Shown here piece after piece: positions 12,010-23,827 of a stretch of DNA of 64,000 nt. The translations under genes and the position numbers were made by a program. The stretch covers positions 1,301,958 through 1,365,957 of the forward strand of contig CP034987.1 in assembly GCA_004026145.2 (NCBI GenBank). The letters are read 5' to 3'. Within the stretch, counting starts at the first letter, position 1, and the number at the start of each line of letters is the position of its first letter. Source of the stretch: Takifugu bimaculatus (lineage: Eukaryota > Chordata > Actinopteri > Tetraodontiformes > Tetraodontidae). The notes under the pieces were generated by a model, which was given only the letters and a program-made list of their open reading frames with translations, had not been told where the DNA came from and did not search any database.

Positions 12010-12270
12010 CACCTGCAGGTCTCCCCTCCCCTGATTGGCTCCTCCTCTTTAATTGTTCCTCCCCTCCCCTGATTGGCTCCTCCTCTTTGGTTGGTCCTCC
12101 CCTCCCCTGATTGGCTCCTCCTCTTTGATTGGTCCTCCCCTCCCCATGATTGGCTCCTCCTCTTTGATTGGTCCTCCCCTCCCCATGATTGGCTCCTCCT
12201 CTATGAATGTTCCTCCCCTCCCTTGATTGGCTCCTCCTCTATGAATGTTCCTCCCCTCCCCTGATTGTCC
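12010..12270. repeat. CCAAT-box-rich minisatellite upstream of cortexin
   Basis: About six units of 43-44 bp, each with CCCTGATTGGCTCCTCCTCT followed by a variable second part that in several units holds another ATTGG. ATTGG is the reverse of a CCAAT box, so the array carries close to ten NF-Y-type sites. It ends about 285 bp before the cortexin start codon. Confidence 0.8.
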
Positions 12271-12555
12271 CTTTCCTTTTCCAGAAGACTTCTTAGTTTA
12301 TTTATCCCTGCGTAAGGAACCTGTTCACAGTGGCTACACAGAAGCTTCATAAGGCCTTAGCAGTTTTGTTATTTTTACTCTGCAATAGTTGGGTTTGATT
12401 TTGACTTCCTGTTTAGCATTGATCCACTCTTCCTGAATGTCATTTATCAGAACTATTGACCCCTGAAGGCTCCTCCTCTTCTCCAGCTCTGCAGGCTCCT
12501 GCTCTGTTCTCTCGTTGGCCAGACGTCCCTCTAATCTGTCACCGTGTGTCCTGAT

Positions 12556-12819
12556 ATGGCAGACGACATCTACAGCAGCACCTTCTCTGCGTCTGAACTG
12601 GACTTCTCCTCTTCCTCCTCCTCCTCCTCCTCAGCGACTGCCTCCTTCCTCACTCTGGAGCAGAGGGCAGCGTTTGTCTTCCTCCTTATACTCTTCATCT
12701 TCCTGGGCCTCCTGATCGTGCGCTGCTTCCGGATCCTGCTGGACCCGTACCGCAGCATGCCCTCGTCCACCTGGACCGACTACATGGAGAAAGACACCTT
12801 TGACTACCGGATTTCCTGA
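12556..12819 (+). CDS. Cortexin family single-pass membrane protein
   Basis: A single-exon 87-residue protein. Cortexins are small brain-enriched membrane proteins of about 81-82 residues in mammals. After a Ser-rich N-terminus (residues about 12-30) comes SFLTLEQRAAF, a membrane helix near residues 36-57 (LLILFIFLGLLIV) and the diagnostic juxtamembrane block RCFRILLDPYRSMPSSTW, ending FDYRIS. I chose the ATG at 12556; an in-frame GTG four codons upstream is not needed. The RCFRILLDPYRSMP core resembles cortexin-3 and the LTLEQ/IFLGLLI part cortexin-2, so I do not assign a paralogue. The 3-bp TCC/TCT run encoding serines may vary in length. The minisatellite just upstream could act in its promoter. 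Confidence 0.9.
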   Translation: MADDIYSSTFSASELDFSSSSSSSSSATASFLTLEQRAAFVFLLILFIFLGLLIVRCFRILLDPYRSMPSSTWTDYMEKDTFDYRIS

Positions 12820-15800
12820 CAGGCAGCCTGAGAGGCAACAACCCCGACAACTAAATGCTTAAGCTGAGGCCAAGTCACACTGAAGCAGAGGTTCCTCCAG
12901 CCGTGTCCACATGTCAGCGATTAGAGAGGATGATGGGAAATTAGAAACAAAACTAGGTCAGATGTCTTGATGAGAATCCAACAACAAAATCCAGCCCATA
13001 AACATCCTGATGAGGGGATAAGGTTGATAAAAGTTAGCTGGCAGCTGCCATGAAGGCAAACAGAGGCATTCAGCTTGGTGTCTCTTCTGCCAAATACAAC
13101 AAAGACAATGTTGTTTGATGTGAGGGACAAAACCCTTTTAGTGAGAGTCGAGTTTCGTGGAAAGTTAGAGTTTTCTCTGCTGTCAGTCTGACAGACGCTT
13201 CAGTGGCCTGGCAGGCAGAGATCAGGGCACACAGACACTCAGACTCCCTGAGTTTGGTCTGACAGATAGCTGCCTGCCAGGAAACATGTTGGAGTTGTTG
13301 TCTCTCATGAGAGAAGAACATTATATTTTCTTTCTAATTTTTTATTTTTTTTTAATAATTTTTGGTTTGATTTTGAGAGTCCAAAACTCAGAATGGTTCA
13401 GCAGTACGACTCCACCCCTGAAACCTGGAACATAATGATTATTCTGGGCTTTGCTGATTATTTAGTTTTGAAACATGACAGAAGTATAGCGAGTTATTTT
13501 TGCCCACAGTAGAGACTCTCGGGTGATCTGCAGATGCTCCACCTTCATTAGATCACCTCACAGGAATTCTGAACCTGCACAGTTGAGAATGGTTACTTCC
13601 TGGGTCAGTTCCAGGCAGGCCTGGAGGCCTGAGAAGACCACCTCCCTGCTTCCCCTGAGGAGTCAAATCTTCACCTGAGAGAGAAAAAGAGCAGAATTTG
13701 TTTTTCTCTCTGCACCAAGAAACTAAACTAATTACTAACATCTGTCATTGTAAATTAACATTTACCGATCAAATGAGCACCTGCACCTCTGTCTCATTTA
13801 GCTGTAAAATGATTTTTCCCACAGGACTTGAACACATCTCTACAGTCATCCACAATGTCCGCTGTCACACACGGCTTTTATGGACACAGGTAAACCACTA
13901 ATATCAGGCGACTGCATCCATTCCCTCAGCCAATAACTGGAATCTTTCCTTCTTCAGTCATTGTGTTGAAACACATTGGAAAACATTGGAAAGCCACAAA
14001 GACGCTAGTGGTAGCATTGTCTTTATATCCCTCGAGTTTACAGATTCTCTCCCAAGGTGAAGAAACTCAACGATTTTCTAGGGTCGTCTGAACAGACTCA
14101 CAAATTAACCAGCAATCCTGGTGTAGCGTTCCAACCACTGCGGACCGGGACCGACAAAAATAAAAAGCTCTTTTGCAGGGTCAGCTGTCCAGCTAGACAC
14201 ATTTACACCAACTAAATAGCTGACCCCCCCCCGTCTCTCTCACTCACACTTGTCTACGTCTACTTTCACATATCACTCTCCCAGCCGAGCACCCTAACAG
14301 TCTCCCTCTCCAAAAGCAGTCATTTCCTGCCTTTAAGCTCCGCCCCTCCTCCATCACCTTCACTACTCCTTACAGGTAAAACTTGATGTCTTTACCTTCC
14401 CCATCCTGTGGCGGCGGCGCCACTGCTGAGTTTCACCCTTTAATGGCGTGGGGGACCTGTGAGTTGAAGCCACAGAGCTTCACGAGCTGCGGCTGAAGGT
14501 GGGAAACAAATATCAAGTAGAAGGAAATATCAGGAGTTGTCACAAAAGATCAAAGAAATCTTCCCAGGAGAGCGACAGATGGATTTTCCTGCTGAATAAT
14601 CCAAAAGTCTGTCTTTAATTGGAGTCATCACAATCCTGTTTCGATGTGAACCTTCTGCAGGTGTTTTTTTTTTCCTGTGGAAACAACGTAAATTCATGTT
14701 GTTTGAAAAGACGACTGAACCGAACTGATGAAAAACCTTCAAAGGAAATTTAGAGGGCCAGACTTAAACTAAGGTTTTCTAATGTTTAGTTTACATATGT
14801 TTCTGACTGAAAAGATCCTGCTGATCCAAACGTTCTCTCCATTGTCCACCTCTATGGGGGCCCCATCCGGTGTTCCCAAACATCCCGACGCCACTGGAGC
14901 CATGCATGAAATTCTGTCTGAGCATCACGGAATAAAAAGAATAATAATGAAAGTTCTCGTCCCAAGTCAGACAGTCATCGTGCAGGAAGGAAGACCGATG
15001 CCTCCTACATAAGGTCTGGAGGGAGCAATGAGGTGTGTTTCCAGGCTCCATCCACTGCCGATCATCACGTTGATCAAAGGAATCAGCAGCTTCTGGACTG
15101 ACCCCAGTTCATCAGTCAATCATTGATCACCCCGTGACAGGAAGACTCTCCTGACATCAATCTGGTCAATAAATGATAAAAGCGTCACATGTTGAGCATG
15201 TGATGATTTACTCTCATCCCACACGGTCGCTCTCTGTTACCTTGGTGTCGTCCAGGCAGCAGCAGTGATGAGGAACTCTGGTTCCTGGTACTGCAGCAGT
15301 ACCTGGTCAGTCAACAGAGCTGATGAGCGGAGTCCACCGCCTCCACATGAAGGTTGCCTCAGTTGCTTCAGCTCAGTCAACACTAAGCAACATGTGTTCA
15401 CTCCGTCGTTCTGTTGCTGAGATGTTTAAATGTAGAAATGATTGGCGCCGGATCTCCTTCATTATCTTCTGTTGTCATCTCAGTCTGACCTTGACGACCT
15501 GTAGCTTCTCAGCAGCATCCTCCCAAAACTCTCCAGTAACGTTTCCAATGAACAACAAAAAAGTCATGAATGTGAATGTTGCCCCTCTTGCTCTGTCCAT
15601 CTTACATGAAAAGGTTGTTTGAATAAAACAAAGTAAACTTTGACCTTGACTCTCTGAACATCTTTATTTGGTAAACATCTGCCACCTCAGTGGCTCACCA
15701 TCACCACTGGGTTTACCTGTTATTTAATAGGCAATGACACGTTTGCTACAGTTGCTGACCAAGTTGCCACAGTTTCATGACTCTGTACACTGGTTAGGCT

Positions 15801-16552
15801 TGCATAGCTTAGCTTAGCTTTGCTTAGCACCAATCACAAAGTCTATCAATATACAGGGATGAATACAGCTGATTGATACAGTCACCTCTGTATGAATCTG
15901 TGGATGTAGCTAAATTATTAGTCTGTGGCCTGATTTCCACCTGTTAGCATTAGCGAGCACTCGCACCTTTTCTTTCTCATTTGAAAATCTGCTTTGTTTT
16001 TCCAGGTGCTGCTTTCCTGAGAAATAATGAGCAGAGAATCACCTGACCGATTTACAAGAAACGATCTTTCATTTTTAATGAATTGGTGTCATGTACAAAC
16101 TAGAACCACTGTACTGCAGAACAGATCCATTTGCAGGACCATTGCTCATGTCTCTTTTACATAAGATCAATTATTTCCAGTTTGTGAACCTTTAATATTG
16201 TGTCTGATTGTATTTGTCTTCAGTGTGTGAATTATTTAACGTTCATCAATCACAATGTAGTGGCACGACGTTAACTCCTCCAGCTGGTGCCGCTCTGCCA
16301 GACTGTACCAGCAGTGGTCAGCTCCTGTCTGTCATTTTGTTTTTTCTGTATTCAGCAGGGTCAGAATGAGGAAATCTTATTGATTTGTCCTCAGTGTCAG
16401 TAATCACGAATGAAGATGATGCTTTCCAAAGCAAACATGGGGAATTGCCCTTTAGTCGAGCTAGCTGCAGCCCATCAAGGTTTGACAGATAACATGTGCC
16501 AGGAACTTGCATAAAAAGCTGATATCTAGCAGCGCTGGTTACTTGCAGCATC
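12820..16552. other. Intergenic between cortexin and lipocalin
   Basis: I find no exon pattern or protein similarity here. A perfect 12-bp inverted repeat (CCTGGCAGGCAG at 13207-13218, complement at 13270-13281) is present but lacks a microRNA-like extended stem. A possible TATA-like CATAAAAAG lies near 16510, about 45 bp before the lipocalin ATG. Confidence 0.5.
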
Positions 16553-18324
16553 ATGATGTGGTTTGGGATTCACTTTTTATTTGCTGGCCTGGTTCTGACC
16601 AGTTCAGCTCTGACTGATGAGGAATGTCGACCCTTAAAGATGCCCAAGTCTCTGGCCGACCACTCCGTGGTAAGATTCTGTGAGCATCTTTTAATGTAGA
16701 ATTAGCACTGAGCACATGTGCTAGTCAGCTTTGAAAGGATGGACGTTTCTGTTTGCAGCTGTTCGGAAAGATGCATTTCATCGCGGGCTACACCGACCTT
16801 GACGTCTTCCAAGCCATCCTGAACATAACTGATAGCTCCTGGATTGAATTCTCAGACGCTCCTGGTAACCCAGAAGAACTCGTCATGTTTGAGAGCAACA
16901 AGCTGTGAGTTCTTTGGTCAGCGTGAATAATTAGGTCCAGGGTGTTTGATAGTAAAGTCAGGAAACACCAGTAGCGGCTGCTAAAAGAAACTCATTTTAA
17001 ATGATCTCCAGTGGCTCTACAGAATCCCAGGGCCGGACCCCCAATAAGCAACAGTGGCAGGAAAAACTCCCCTGTAACAGGAAGAAACCTTGAGCAGGAC
17101 CAGACTCATATAGGGGGACCCTCCTGCTGGTAGCCAGCTGGATAGAGAGGAGGAGAAGGGGGGAGGACAGGTAGAGGAGAGATCATGGAAATACATTAAT
17201 TACAACAAGCTGTCAGTTTCAGAGTTGGTCAGCATGGCAAGAGGTCAGCAGGCCAGGGCACAGCTATGAAGTCAGTGATACCTGTAGATGGATACAGGGG
17301 AGGGGGGCAGAAAGGTGCAGCAGTGCAGTGGTCACAGCAAGAAGGTTGGGGGTTCAGTCCCCAGTTAGAATGGAGGTGGACTGGTATGCTCTCTCCGTGT
17401 GGGTTTCCTCTTGGGGGCCTGGTTTCCTCCACCATCAAAAGCATATAATTTAGGTTAGTTGGCCCTCCACTTTCCTGCTCTTGAGGGCAGCTGGTCGGGG
17501 GCTCCAAGAGGTTAATTGCCCAATGGGAATAAATTAACAGTAAACCAAAATGGTTGCTAACACAGATCCGTCTTCCCCAGAAATGGAAACTGTGTCACCT
17601 CCAACATCAATATAACCATCGATGGCAACAAGGCGACAGCATCAGGTGAGCTGATCTACTGATCACCAGTGACCACATTGAACCGTCTGTGGCTGTGAAT
17701 TTGAGCAGTACAGATCTGCTGGGGTACAGTCACGTCATCCTTGAACTGCAGGAGTTCCTTCCACATCTGTCCACAGCTGTTTTCACACAAACTCCAGTTT
17801 GAACTTCCATGTTTATTTTAATTGATCCTTTTCTAACCTAAACTTTGCGTCGGTCTCTTCCTCAGGGGCAAACTTCACATCAGAGTTCCTACTGCTTCCC
17901 AGCTGTGACTGGCTGTCTCGCCCTGATCATGAACACCACCATCAAAAATCTGGACAGCCTTCTCAAACTGATGAAAATCGACATTAAACCCGAATCCAAT
18001 GACGTCACAGCTCTGTCTTTCTATCTGTTGGGTGAGACTCAAGCCAAGAAGTAAGCACTGATTTTACTGCCCGGTGCTTCATGTGGTTGTTGCATATTTC
18101 CAGCCAATGAGACGAGCCTGCCGGAGTCGGACCTGGAAAACTTTAAGAACCAGGCCAGCTGCTTTGGGTTTACCAGAGACCCAGACTACCAGTATGACCC
18201 TAAGAAAGGTGCTTTTCACCAGTAAAGATCTGATCGCAGGATGACTGAGGCCAGACTGACTCACATTTGTTTCCTGTCCACAGCGTTCTGCCAGAAGGAT
18301 GAAGGAGTCCACATTTTAATGTGA
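16553..18324 (+). CDS. Single-domain lipocalin, TBT-binding-protein/AGP-like (apparent +1 frameshift in exon 4)
   Basis: Six exons: 16553-16669, 16759-16904, 17581-17645, 17866-18031, 18104-18208, 18284-18324, all with GT-AG borders. The product would be about 212 residues: signal peptide (ending near SSALT), DEECRPL, sequons NIT and NET, and a C-terminal CFGF...FCQKDEG. Exon count, phases and paired cysteines match the PSTBP domains nearby. I infer a tributyltin-binding-protein-type secreted lipocalin, the family from which PSTBPs are thought to derive. Exon 4 is 166 bp where 165 is expected. The frame runs FTSEFLLLPSCD, then needs a one-base shift near 17910 to continue GCLALIMNTT, which restores the family C-x2-C-L motif (TCADCL in PSTBP). 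Either the gene is broken or one base is an error. Intron 2 holds LINE-derived sequence. A polyadenylation signal AATAAA lies near 18537. Confidence 0.8.
17000..17165. mobile_element. L2-type LINE 3'UTR fragment in lipocalin intron 2
   Basis: Contains the block AGGAAGAAACCTTGAGCAGG followed by a CTCATATAGGGGGACCCTCC motif. The same block recurs, in either orientation, at 18640, 28185 and 37650, the last inside a LINE with reverse transcriptase. Sequence to about 17530 is also repeat-like but I cannot classify it. Confidence 0.7.
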
Positions 18325-18539
18325 GCAGAGACTAAAATCCGTGATGCGTCACCTTGTCTGTTTAACTGTGATTTCATCAGAGTGGACACAGATGGGGGAG
18401 TTGTGATGTTGGTGGTGGAGCTCTGTTATCTCAAATCACCATGAAACAAAAATGTGCATGTCAAAATCACGAAAACAACCTGATTAAAACCTTGTAAAAA
18501 CTAAAATGCCAACAGTTTCTTCATTATCATACTGCCAAT

Positions 18540-19150
18540 AAAGATTAAACACCAACCAATTAAGATTAAAAAAACAAAATTAAGGAGAGGAGAGGAGAGG
18601 AGAGGAGAGGAGGGGAGGGGAGGGGAGGGGAGGGGAGGACCAGGCTCATATAGGGGGACCCTCCTGCTGATGGCCGGCTAGGTAGAGAGAGAGGAGAAGG
18701 GAGAGGAGAGGAGAGGAGAGGAGAGGAGAGGAGAGGAGAGGAGAGGAGAGGAGAGGAGAGGAGAGGAAGCCATGACCCAGCAGGGTGACAGAGGCCTGTC
18801 AGGTGATCATGTTTCTGGACCCTGGCAGCCTCGGCCTATAGCAGCATAAATAAGATGTTAACCTAATAATTAAACGACCTTCTAAATATGATAATTATGT
18901 CTAGGATAAAAAATGGAACTACAGAATTATCAAAGAGGAAGGTTTTAAGGCTAATCTTAAAAGTAGAGATGGAGTCAGTCAAAGGAGAGGAGTTCAGAAG
19001 CAACTGCCATAACTGACTCTTCTCTTTCCTCTGCTTTCATAGATAAATACAACTGAGTGTCATCAGCATAGCAAAGAACATTTGTTTCTGCTGCTCAATA
19101 GGGGTTCCTAAGGGAGCTTTCTAAGAGGGTTACGTCTTTCAAAAAAATCT
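18540..19150 (-). mobile_element. Degenerate L2-type LINE fragment with (AGGAG)n
   Basis: Holds the L2 3'UTR motif GGGGGACCCTCCTGCTGATG within two long AGGAG pentamer tracts (18580-18640, 18690-18770). On the minus strand near 19020-19075 it reads DDTQLYLSMKA, a remnant of the reverse transcriptase active-site region. Confidence 0.65.
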
Positions 19151-19500
19151 AGTTGTTTAACTGACAACATTTAGTTCTTAAAAGTTTGTAGAACATTTGT
19201 TTGGCTAAGCTGAAGTGTTCTCCACACATGTGTAAACCCTTATTATGTCCTGCTTTGGACACTTTCTGACTTATTCATGATGAAGACCGGGCAGATAGAA
19301 GAGGAAGAGAAGGGAGGGACAGGACAGGGCAGAAGGATATAAGGAGGACAGCAGACACATCACAAATGTTATCGCCTTGGTTTGTTATCCTAAAGGTATT
19401 AAGATAAAGCTGAGGGTTTCTGTGTGGTGGTTCGTGTTTGTCACTGTAGGGAAAACAGATGATGTGGGTATGGATGAATGTGTCCTTTTGGGCAAATGTC

Positions 19501-19580
19501 CAAAGTTCACTATCAGATAGATCAAATGCAAACAGCAAACAGGACCCTGTGGGAGGGGCAGGAAGAGGACCTTAATAAAG
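19501..19580 (+). promoter_or_regulatory. Conserved proximal promoter, PSTBP locus A
   Basis: CAAAGTTCA (19501-19509) resembles an HNF4-type site, and TTAATAAAG (19572-19580) could serve as a TATA element. Both lie at the same distance from the ATG in loci A, B and D. Function is inferred from conservation only. Confidence 0.4.
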
Positions 19581-19630
19581 CCTGTCCCTCTGCCACCCGG
19601 CCACAGGGCAGATCTTTGTCTCAGAGCAGG

Positions 19631-20377
19631 ATGGGTGCTGTACCAGGAGTGGTTCTACTGCTGATGCTGGCGGTGCTTGGTATCAGAGCAGCACCGGCTC
19701 CAGAAGAGTGTCACAAGCTGACTAAAGCAGTGACAAAAGCAGATGTGAAGAGCGTGAGTCCGGCTATGTTCAGCTTCAGCAGAACTTTTAACTTGCATCT
19801 GATTGCTTCTGGTCCTCCTGCAGGTTTCTGGTGACTGGGTTCTGGTCTGGTCCGTCGCTGAAAATATCTCCACATCTAACGAGTGGAAGAAACTCAAAAG
19901 CTCCCATGTTGAGCTAAGGATCCACTCTGGTGTCATCGTGTTAAATGAGAGGAACATGCTAAAGTGAGGCCAGCCCCCAAAACTCAAACTGGACTTGAGG
20001 TCCTGCGGTAGAAAAAGTTCCAACTAAACTTGTGATTTTCAGGAATAACTCCTGTATGACGTTCAAAACAAACATGACAGCAGGTCCTGAAAGCCAGAAT
20101 TCTTTCATCTACACTTCTGGCAGTGAGTATCTTCACACACACATACATAGCAGCTGTTAGCAGCTGTATGGTTGGTTGGTTTCATGTTTACACATCTTAT
20201 ATATATATAATTATTTATAAATATATTTATTGTTGCTTGAAATGTTTTTTTTTGTGTGTTTTAGAGATGGAGGAGAATGGAGTTGTCAAAGAATTAGATG
20301 GAAACGGCACGGTGAAGTTCTTTGAGACGTGTGCTGACTGTCTGTCCATAGACTACAGTGGACTTTTTGGCCATGTC
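19631..20377 (+). pseudogene. pstbp: PSTBP locus A: first lipocalin domain truncated by a LINE
   Basis: Exons 19631-19753 (signal peptide [20 protein letters not shown] and EECHKLTK), 19824-19963 and 20043-20122 match the other PSTBP copies in sequence, splice sites and phase. Exon 4 begins at 20265 and runs normally through DYSGLFGHV to 20377. There the homology stops and LINE sequence begins; the frame continues about 18 residues into the LINE and ends at TGA near 20431. The rest of the domain, including the C-terminal exon, is gone, so a normal toxin-binding protein is not expected. The exon 4 sequence (DYSGLFGHV) resembles the third domain of loci B and C, not their first. Confidence 0.85.
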
Positions 20378-23290
20378 TATTCTGAGAAAACAGTGGAAGA
20401 AGGCCGCCGAAGCAGAGAGGAAAGGACTTGAGGCACTACAAGGCGACCTCAAGCAACGTCTGGCAACACTGAGAAGAGCTGAATGCTTGAGAAAGCAACA
20501 CAAGAAGAAGGAGCGAGCGAGGACTTCCTTCTACAGAGATCCCTACAAGCTTGTGAAAGCCCTCTTTGTCAAGGAGAAATTTGGGACCCTCAAAGCACCC
20601 ATAAGGGAACTAGAGGAGCACCTGAGGAATACCTACTCAGACCATCAAAGACATGTACCAGCCTGCATCCCGGATGACATGCCACCCATCCAACCAGTTG
20701 AGCACCAGATGGAAACAAGGCCGCCGACATGGAGTGAAATTGAGGGCACAGTAAAGCGGGCGAGAGCAGCATCAGCCCCTGGGCCCAATGGTGTCCCTTA
20801 TAGGCTTTATAAGAACACGCCAGATGTCTTAAGGCACCTCTGGAAGCTGATGAAAATGGCATGGGAAAAAGGGATAATACCAAAGGCATGGAGAAGGGCA
20901 GGAGGGATCCTGATTCCCAAAGAGAAGAATTCTTCAACCATCGATCAATTTCGCCAGATCTTCTGAATGTGGAAGGAAAGATATTCTTCAGTGTTGTGGC
21001 TCAGAGGCTTTCAGCTTTTTTGCAGCAGAACAACTTTGTCGACACTTCTGTGCAGAAAGCAGGCATAAGTGGATTCTCAGGCTGTCTGGAACACACAAAT
21101 ATCATTTGGCATCAGATACAGATGGCGAAGAAGGATAAGAAAGACCTGCATGTGGTTTTTCTGGATCTGGCCAATGCTTTCGGGTCTGTGCCTCATGAGG
21201 TGTTGTGGACAGCCTTCACTTTCTTCCAAGTCCCAGAGGGCATCACACGGCTCGTCAAAGCCTACTTCCAGGACCTTCAGTTTTGTGTGACAGCACAAGC
21301 TAGCACGACTGCTTGGCAGCATCTCGAGGTTGGCATTATGGCGGGCTGCACCAATTCCCCACTAGCGTTTACCATGGCAATGGAGCTCATCATTCGAGCA
21401 TCCCGTTGGGTGGTTGGAGGCGAACGGCTGAAGAATGGACTGCGTCTTCCTCCAATTAGGGCGTACATGGATGACATGACAACAATAACAACAACAAGGG
21501 CATGCACCAAACGCCTACTGGAGAAACTCCAGAAAAACATTCAATGGGCACGGATGGAGATTAAACCAAGCAAATCTGGCAGCATCTCTATTGTCAAAGG
21601 ACAGCTTGCTAATGAGAGGTTCCACATTAACAACGAGCCTGTACCAACAATTTTGGAGAAGCCTATTAAGAGTCTTGGCCGCTGGTACAGTGCAGAGCTC
21701 AAAGACTCAAAGCAGGTGGAGCAACTCAAGCAGGACACCATCAGTGGCCTCAGGCAGATCAACAGTACTGCTCTCCCTGGAAAACTGAAGCTGTGGTGCT
21801 TTCAGTTTGGGCTGCTACCTTGGCTCATGTGGCCAATTTCCATCTATGAGGTCACTTTATCTCATGCAAACCGGCTGGAGAGACTGGTGAATGCGCAGGT
21901 GAGGAAGTGGCTCGGACTGCCAAGATGTCTTAGCAGTATAGGCTTGTACGGCAGTGGAGTCCTCTCTCTCCCAATCTCAAGCCTGGTGGAGGAGTATAAA
22001 TGTGCAAAAGCAAGACTGGAAATGACTCTTACTGAATCCCGGGATCCCTTTGTCAGAGGTGCTGCTCCAACCCTAGCAACGGGAAGGAAATGGAAGCCAT
22101 CGGCAGCGGTCGCAGAGGCAAAAACCAGCCTGAGGCACCGGGATATAGTAGGGCATGTCCAGCATGGCAGGAACGGCCTTGGCATGGAAGCAACAAGCCT
22201 ACATGGCAAAAAGCTACCCCAAACGGCGGCACATGGTAGTGGAGGAGGTGCGCCATCAGGAGGAAGCAGCTAGGTGCGCCAAAGCGGTCTCTCAAGCACA
22301 GCAAGGCCGCTGGATGAAGTGGGAGGGTGTTGAGAGGAGGAGAATTACATGGAGCGAGTTGTGGAGCATGGAGGCTAGCAGGCTTAGTTTCACCATTAGA
22401 GCCGTGTACGATGTCCTTCCCTCTCCAACCAACTTACATCTCTGGTATGGAGAAGAACCAGCCTGTCCACAGTGTGCAGCACCTGCAAGCCTCAAGCACA
22501 TCTTGGTGGGTTGTAAGATCAGCCTGACCCAAGGAAGGTACACCTGGCGCCACAATCAAGTATTGAAGTGCTTGGCGGCTGAACTTGAGAAGAGGAGGGT
22601 AAAGATCAATTCCATGCCTCCAAATTCCCAACCTGTTGCCCCATGGAAAATGTCCTTCGTTTGGGGAGGGGAGAAACGAGGGAGTAAGCCAGCTCCTCCG
22701 GAGGCCAGCGCGCTCACCGTTGCCCGAGACTGGGAAATGCGGGTGGACCTCAGCCAGAGGCTTATTTTTCCATCTGAAGTCGCAGTTACCAACTTGCGCC
22801 CAGACCTGGTCCTATGGTCCAAATCCTGTCGGCGCGTTTTCATCGTGGAGCTCACTGTCCCATGGGAGGAGGCAATCGGGGAGGCATACGAACGGAAGAG
22901 ACTGCGTTATGCGAACCTAGCAGCTGAAGCAGAGGGGCGGGGCTGGAGTGTAAAATGGGCCTTGGAGGTACTGCAGGCTTGTTTCCAGAAAAAATCCTGA
23001 AGGAAAGGGACAGAGGAGCCAACGAGGCAAAAGAGCTCGCTGCCACCCAACACACAGTTCACTGGCTGTGGTTCAAACAGAGGGACATCTCCATCCACCA
23101 TTGATCATTGGTCCATCAAACCCACCACCCATTGATCAGCCTTCCAACCAGCATCCATTCTTGTGTCAATCCAACCATATCCAGCCACACTGATGATGGT
23201 CACGGACCCACCGATCCAGTCCATCCACTCCATCCAATCTTTCACTTGCCATGATTAGTCCATTTTCCATCCATCCACTATCTATCTATT
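20378..23290 (+). mobile_element. 5'-truncated R2/HERO-like LINE with restriction-like endonuclease
   Basis: A non-LTR retrotransposon open reading frame runs from about 20378 to 23000, broken by two frameshifts (near 20957 and 22180). Visible parts in order: reverse transcriptase N-terminal motifs (SAPGPNGVPYRL), core motif FLDLANAFGSVPHE, active site YMDDM near 21467-21481, thumb region, a C-terminal zinc knuckle CPQCAAPASLKHILVGC, and a PD-(D/E)xK restriction-like nuclease (RPDLVLW ... VELTVPWEE). That order is typical of the R2/R4/HERO group, which cuts target DNA with this nuclease instead of an APE-type one. The zinc fingers expected at the N-terminus are missing, so the copy is 5'-truncated. 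The 3'UTR fades into CATC-type repeats joining locus flank at about 23284. Inactive. Confidence 0.85.
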
Positions 23291-23690
23291 GTATTGTATT
23301 TTTGTTTGGGCATATCAATATCAGGCTCATGTTGGTATTTGGAGGCTTAACTAGACCAGGGAACTGTGTCAGGATAAAAGCGGAGGGGGGGGGAGACGTG
23401 ACACATGTGTGTCCACACATGTGTAAACCCTTATTATGTCCTGCTTTGGACACTTTCTGACTTGTTCATGATGAAGACCAGCCAGATAGAAGAGGAAGAG
23501 AAGGGACGGACAGGACAGGACAGAAGGATATAAGGAGCAGCAGACACATCACAAATGTTATTGCATTCGCCTTGGTTTGTTATCCTAAAGGTATTGAGGT
23601 GAAGCTGAGGGTTTCTGTGTGGTGGTGGTGGTGTTTCTCTCTGTGGGGTAGACAGATTATGTGAGCATTGATGAATGTGTCCTTTTGGAT
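23291..23690. other. PSTBP upstream repeat module
   Basis: Begins TATTGTATTGTATTTTTG and runs to the locus B promoter. The same module lies at 27652-28085, partly at 33290-33510, and inverted at 28905-29160. It is the flank carried with each PSTBP duplication; no coding content. Confidence 0.75.
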
Positions 23691-23697
23691 AAATGTC

Positions 23698-23777
23698 CAA
23701 AGTTCACTATCAGATAAATCACATGCAAAAAGCAAACAGGACCCTGTGGGAGGGGCAAGAAGAGGACCTTAATAAAG
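23698..23777 (+). promoter_or_regulatory. Conserved proximal promoter, PSTBP locus B
   Basis: CAAAGTTCA at 23698-23706 and TTAATAAAG at 23769-23777, with the same spacing to the ATG as in loci A and D. Confidence 0.4.
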
Positions 23778-23827
23778 CCTGTCCCTCTGCCACCCGGCCA
23801 CAGGGCGGATCTTTGTCTCAGAGCAGG

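Noticed and set aside
12073..12264. Trp/Leu/Ser-repeat ORF
   Set aside because: It is the minisatellite read in frame.
13207..13281. 12-bp inverted repeat as a possible hairpin RNA
   Set aside because: A 51-bp unpaired loop and no extended stem; one such repeat is expected by chance in 64 kb.
20123..20431. PSTBP-LINE chimeric protein as a new gene
   Set aside because: The LINE part is read out of its own frame and ends after about 18 residues, so it is a truncation product.
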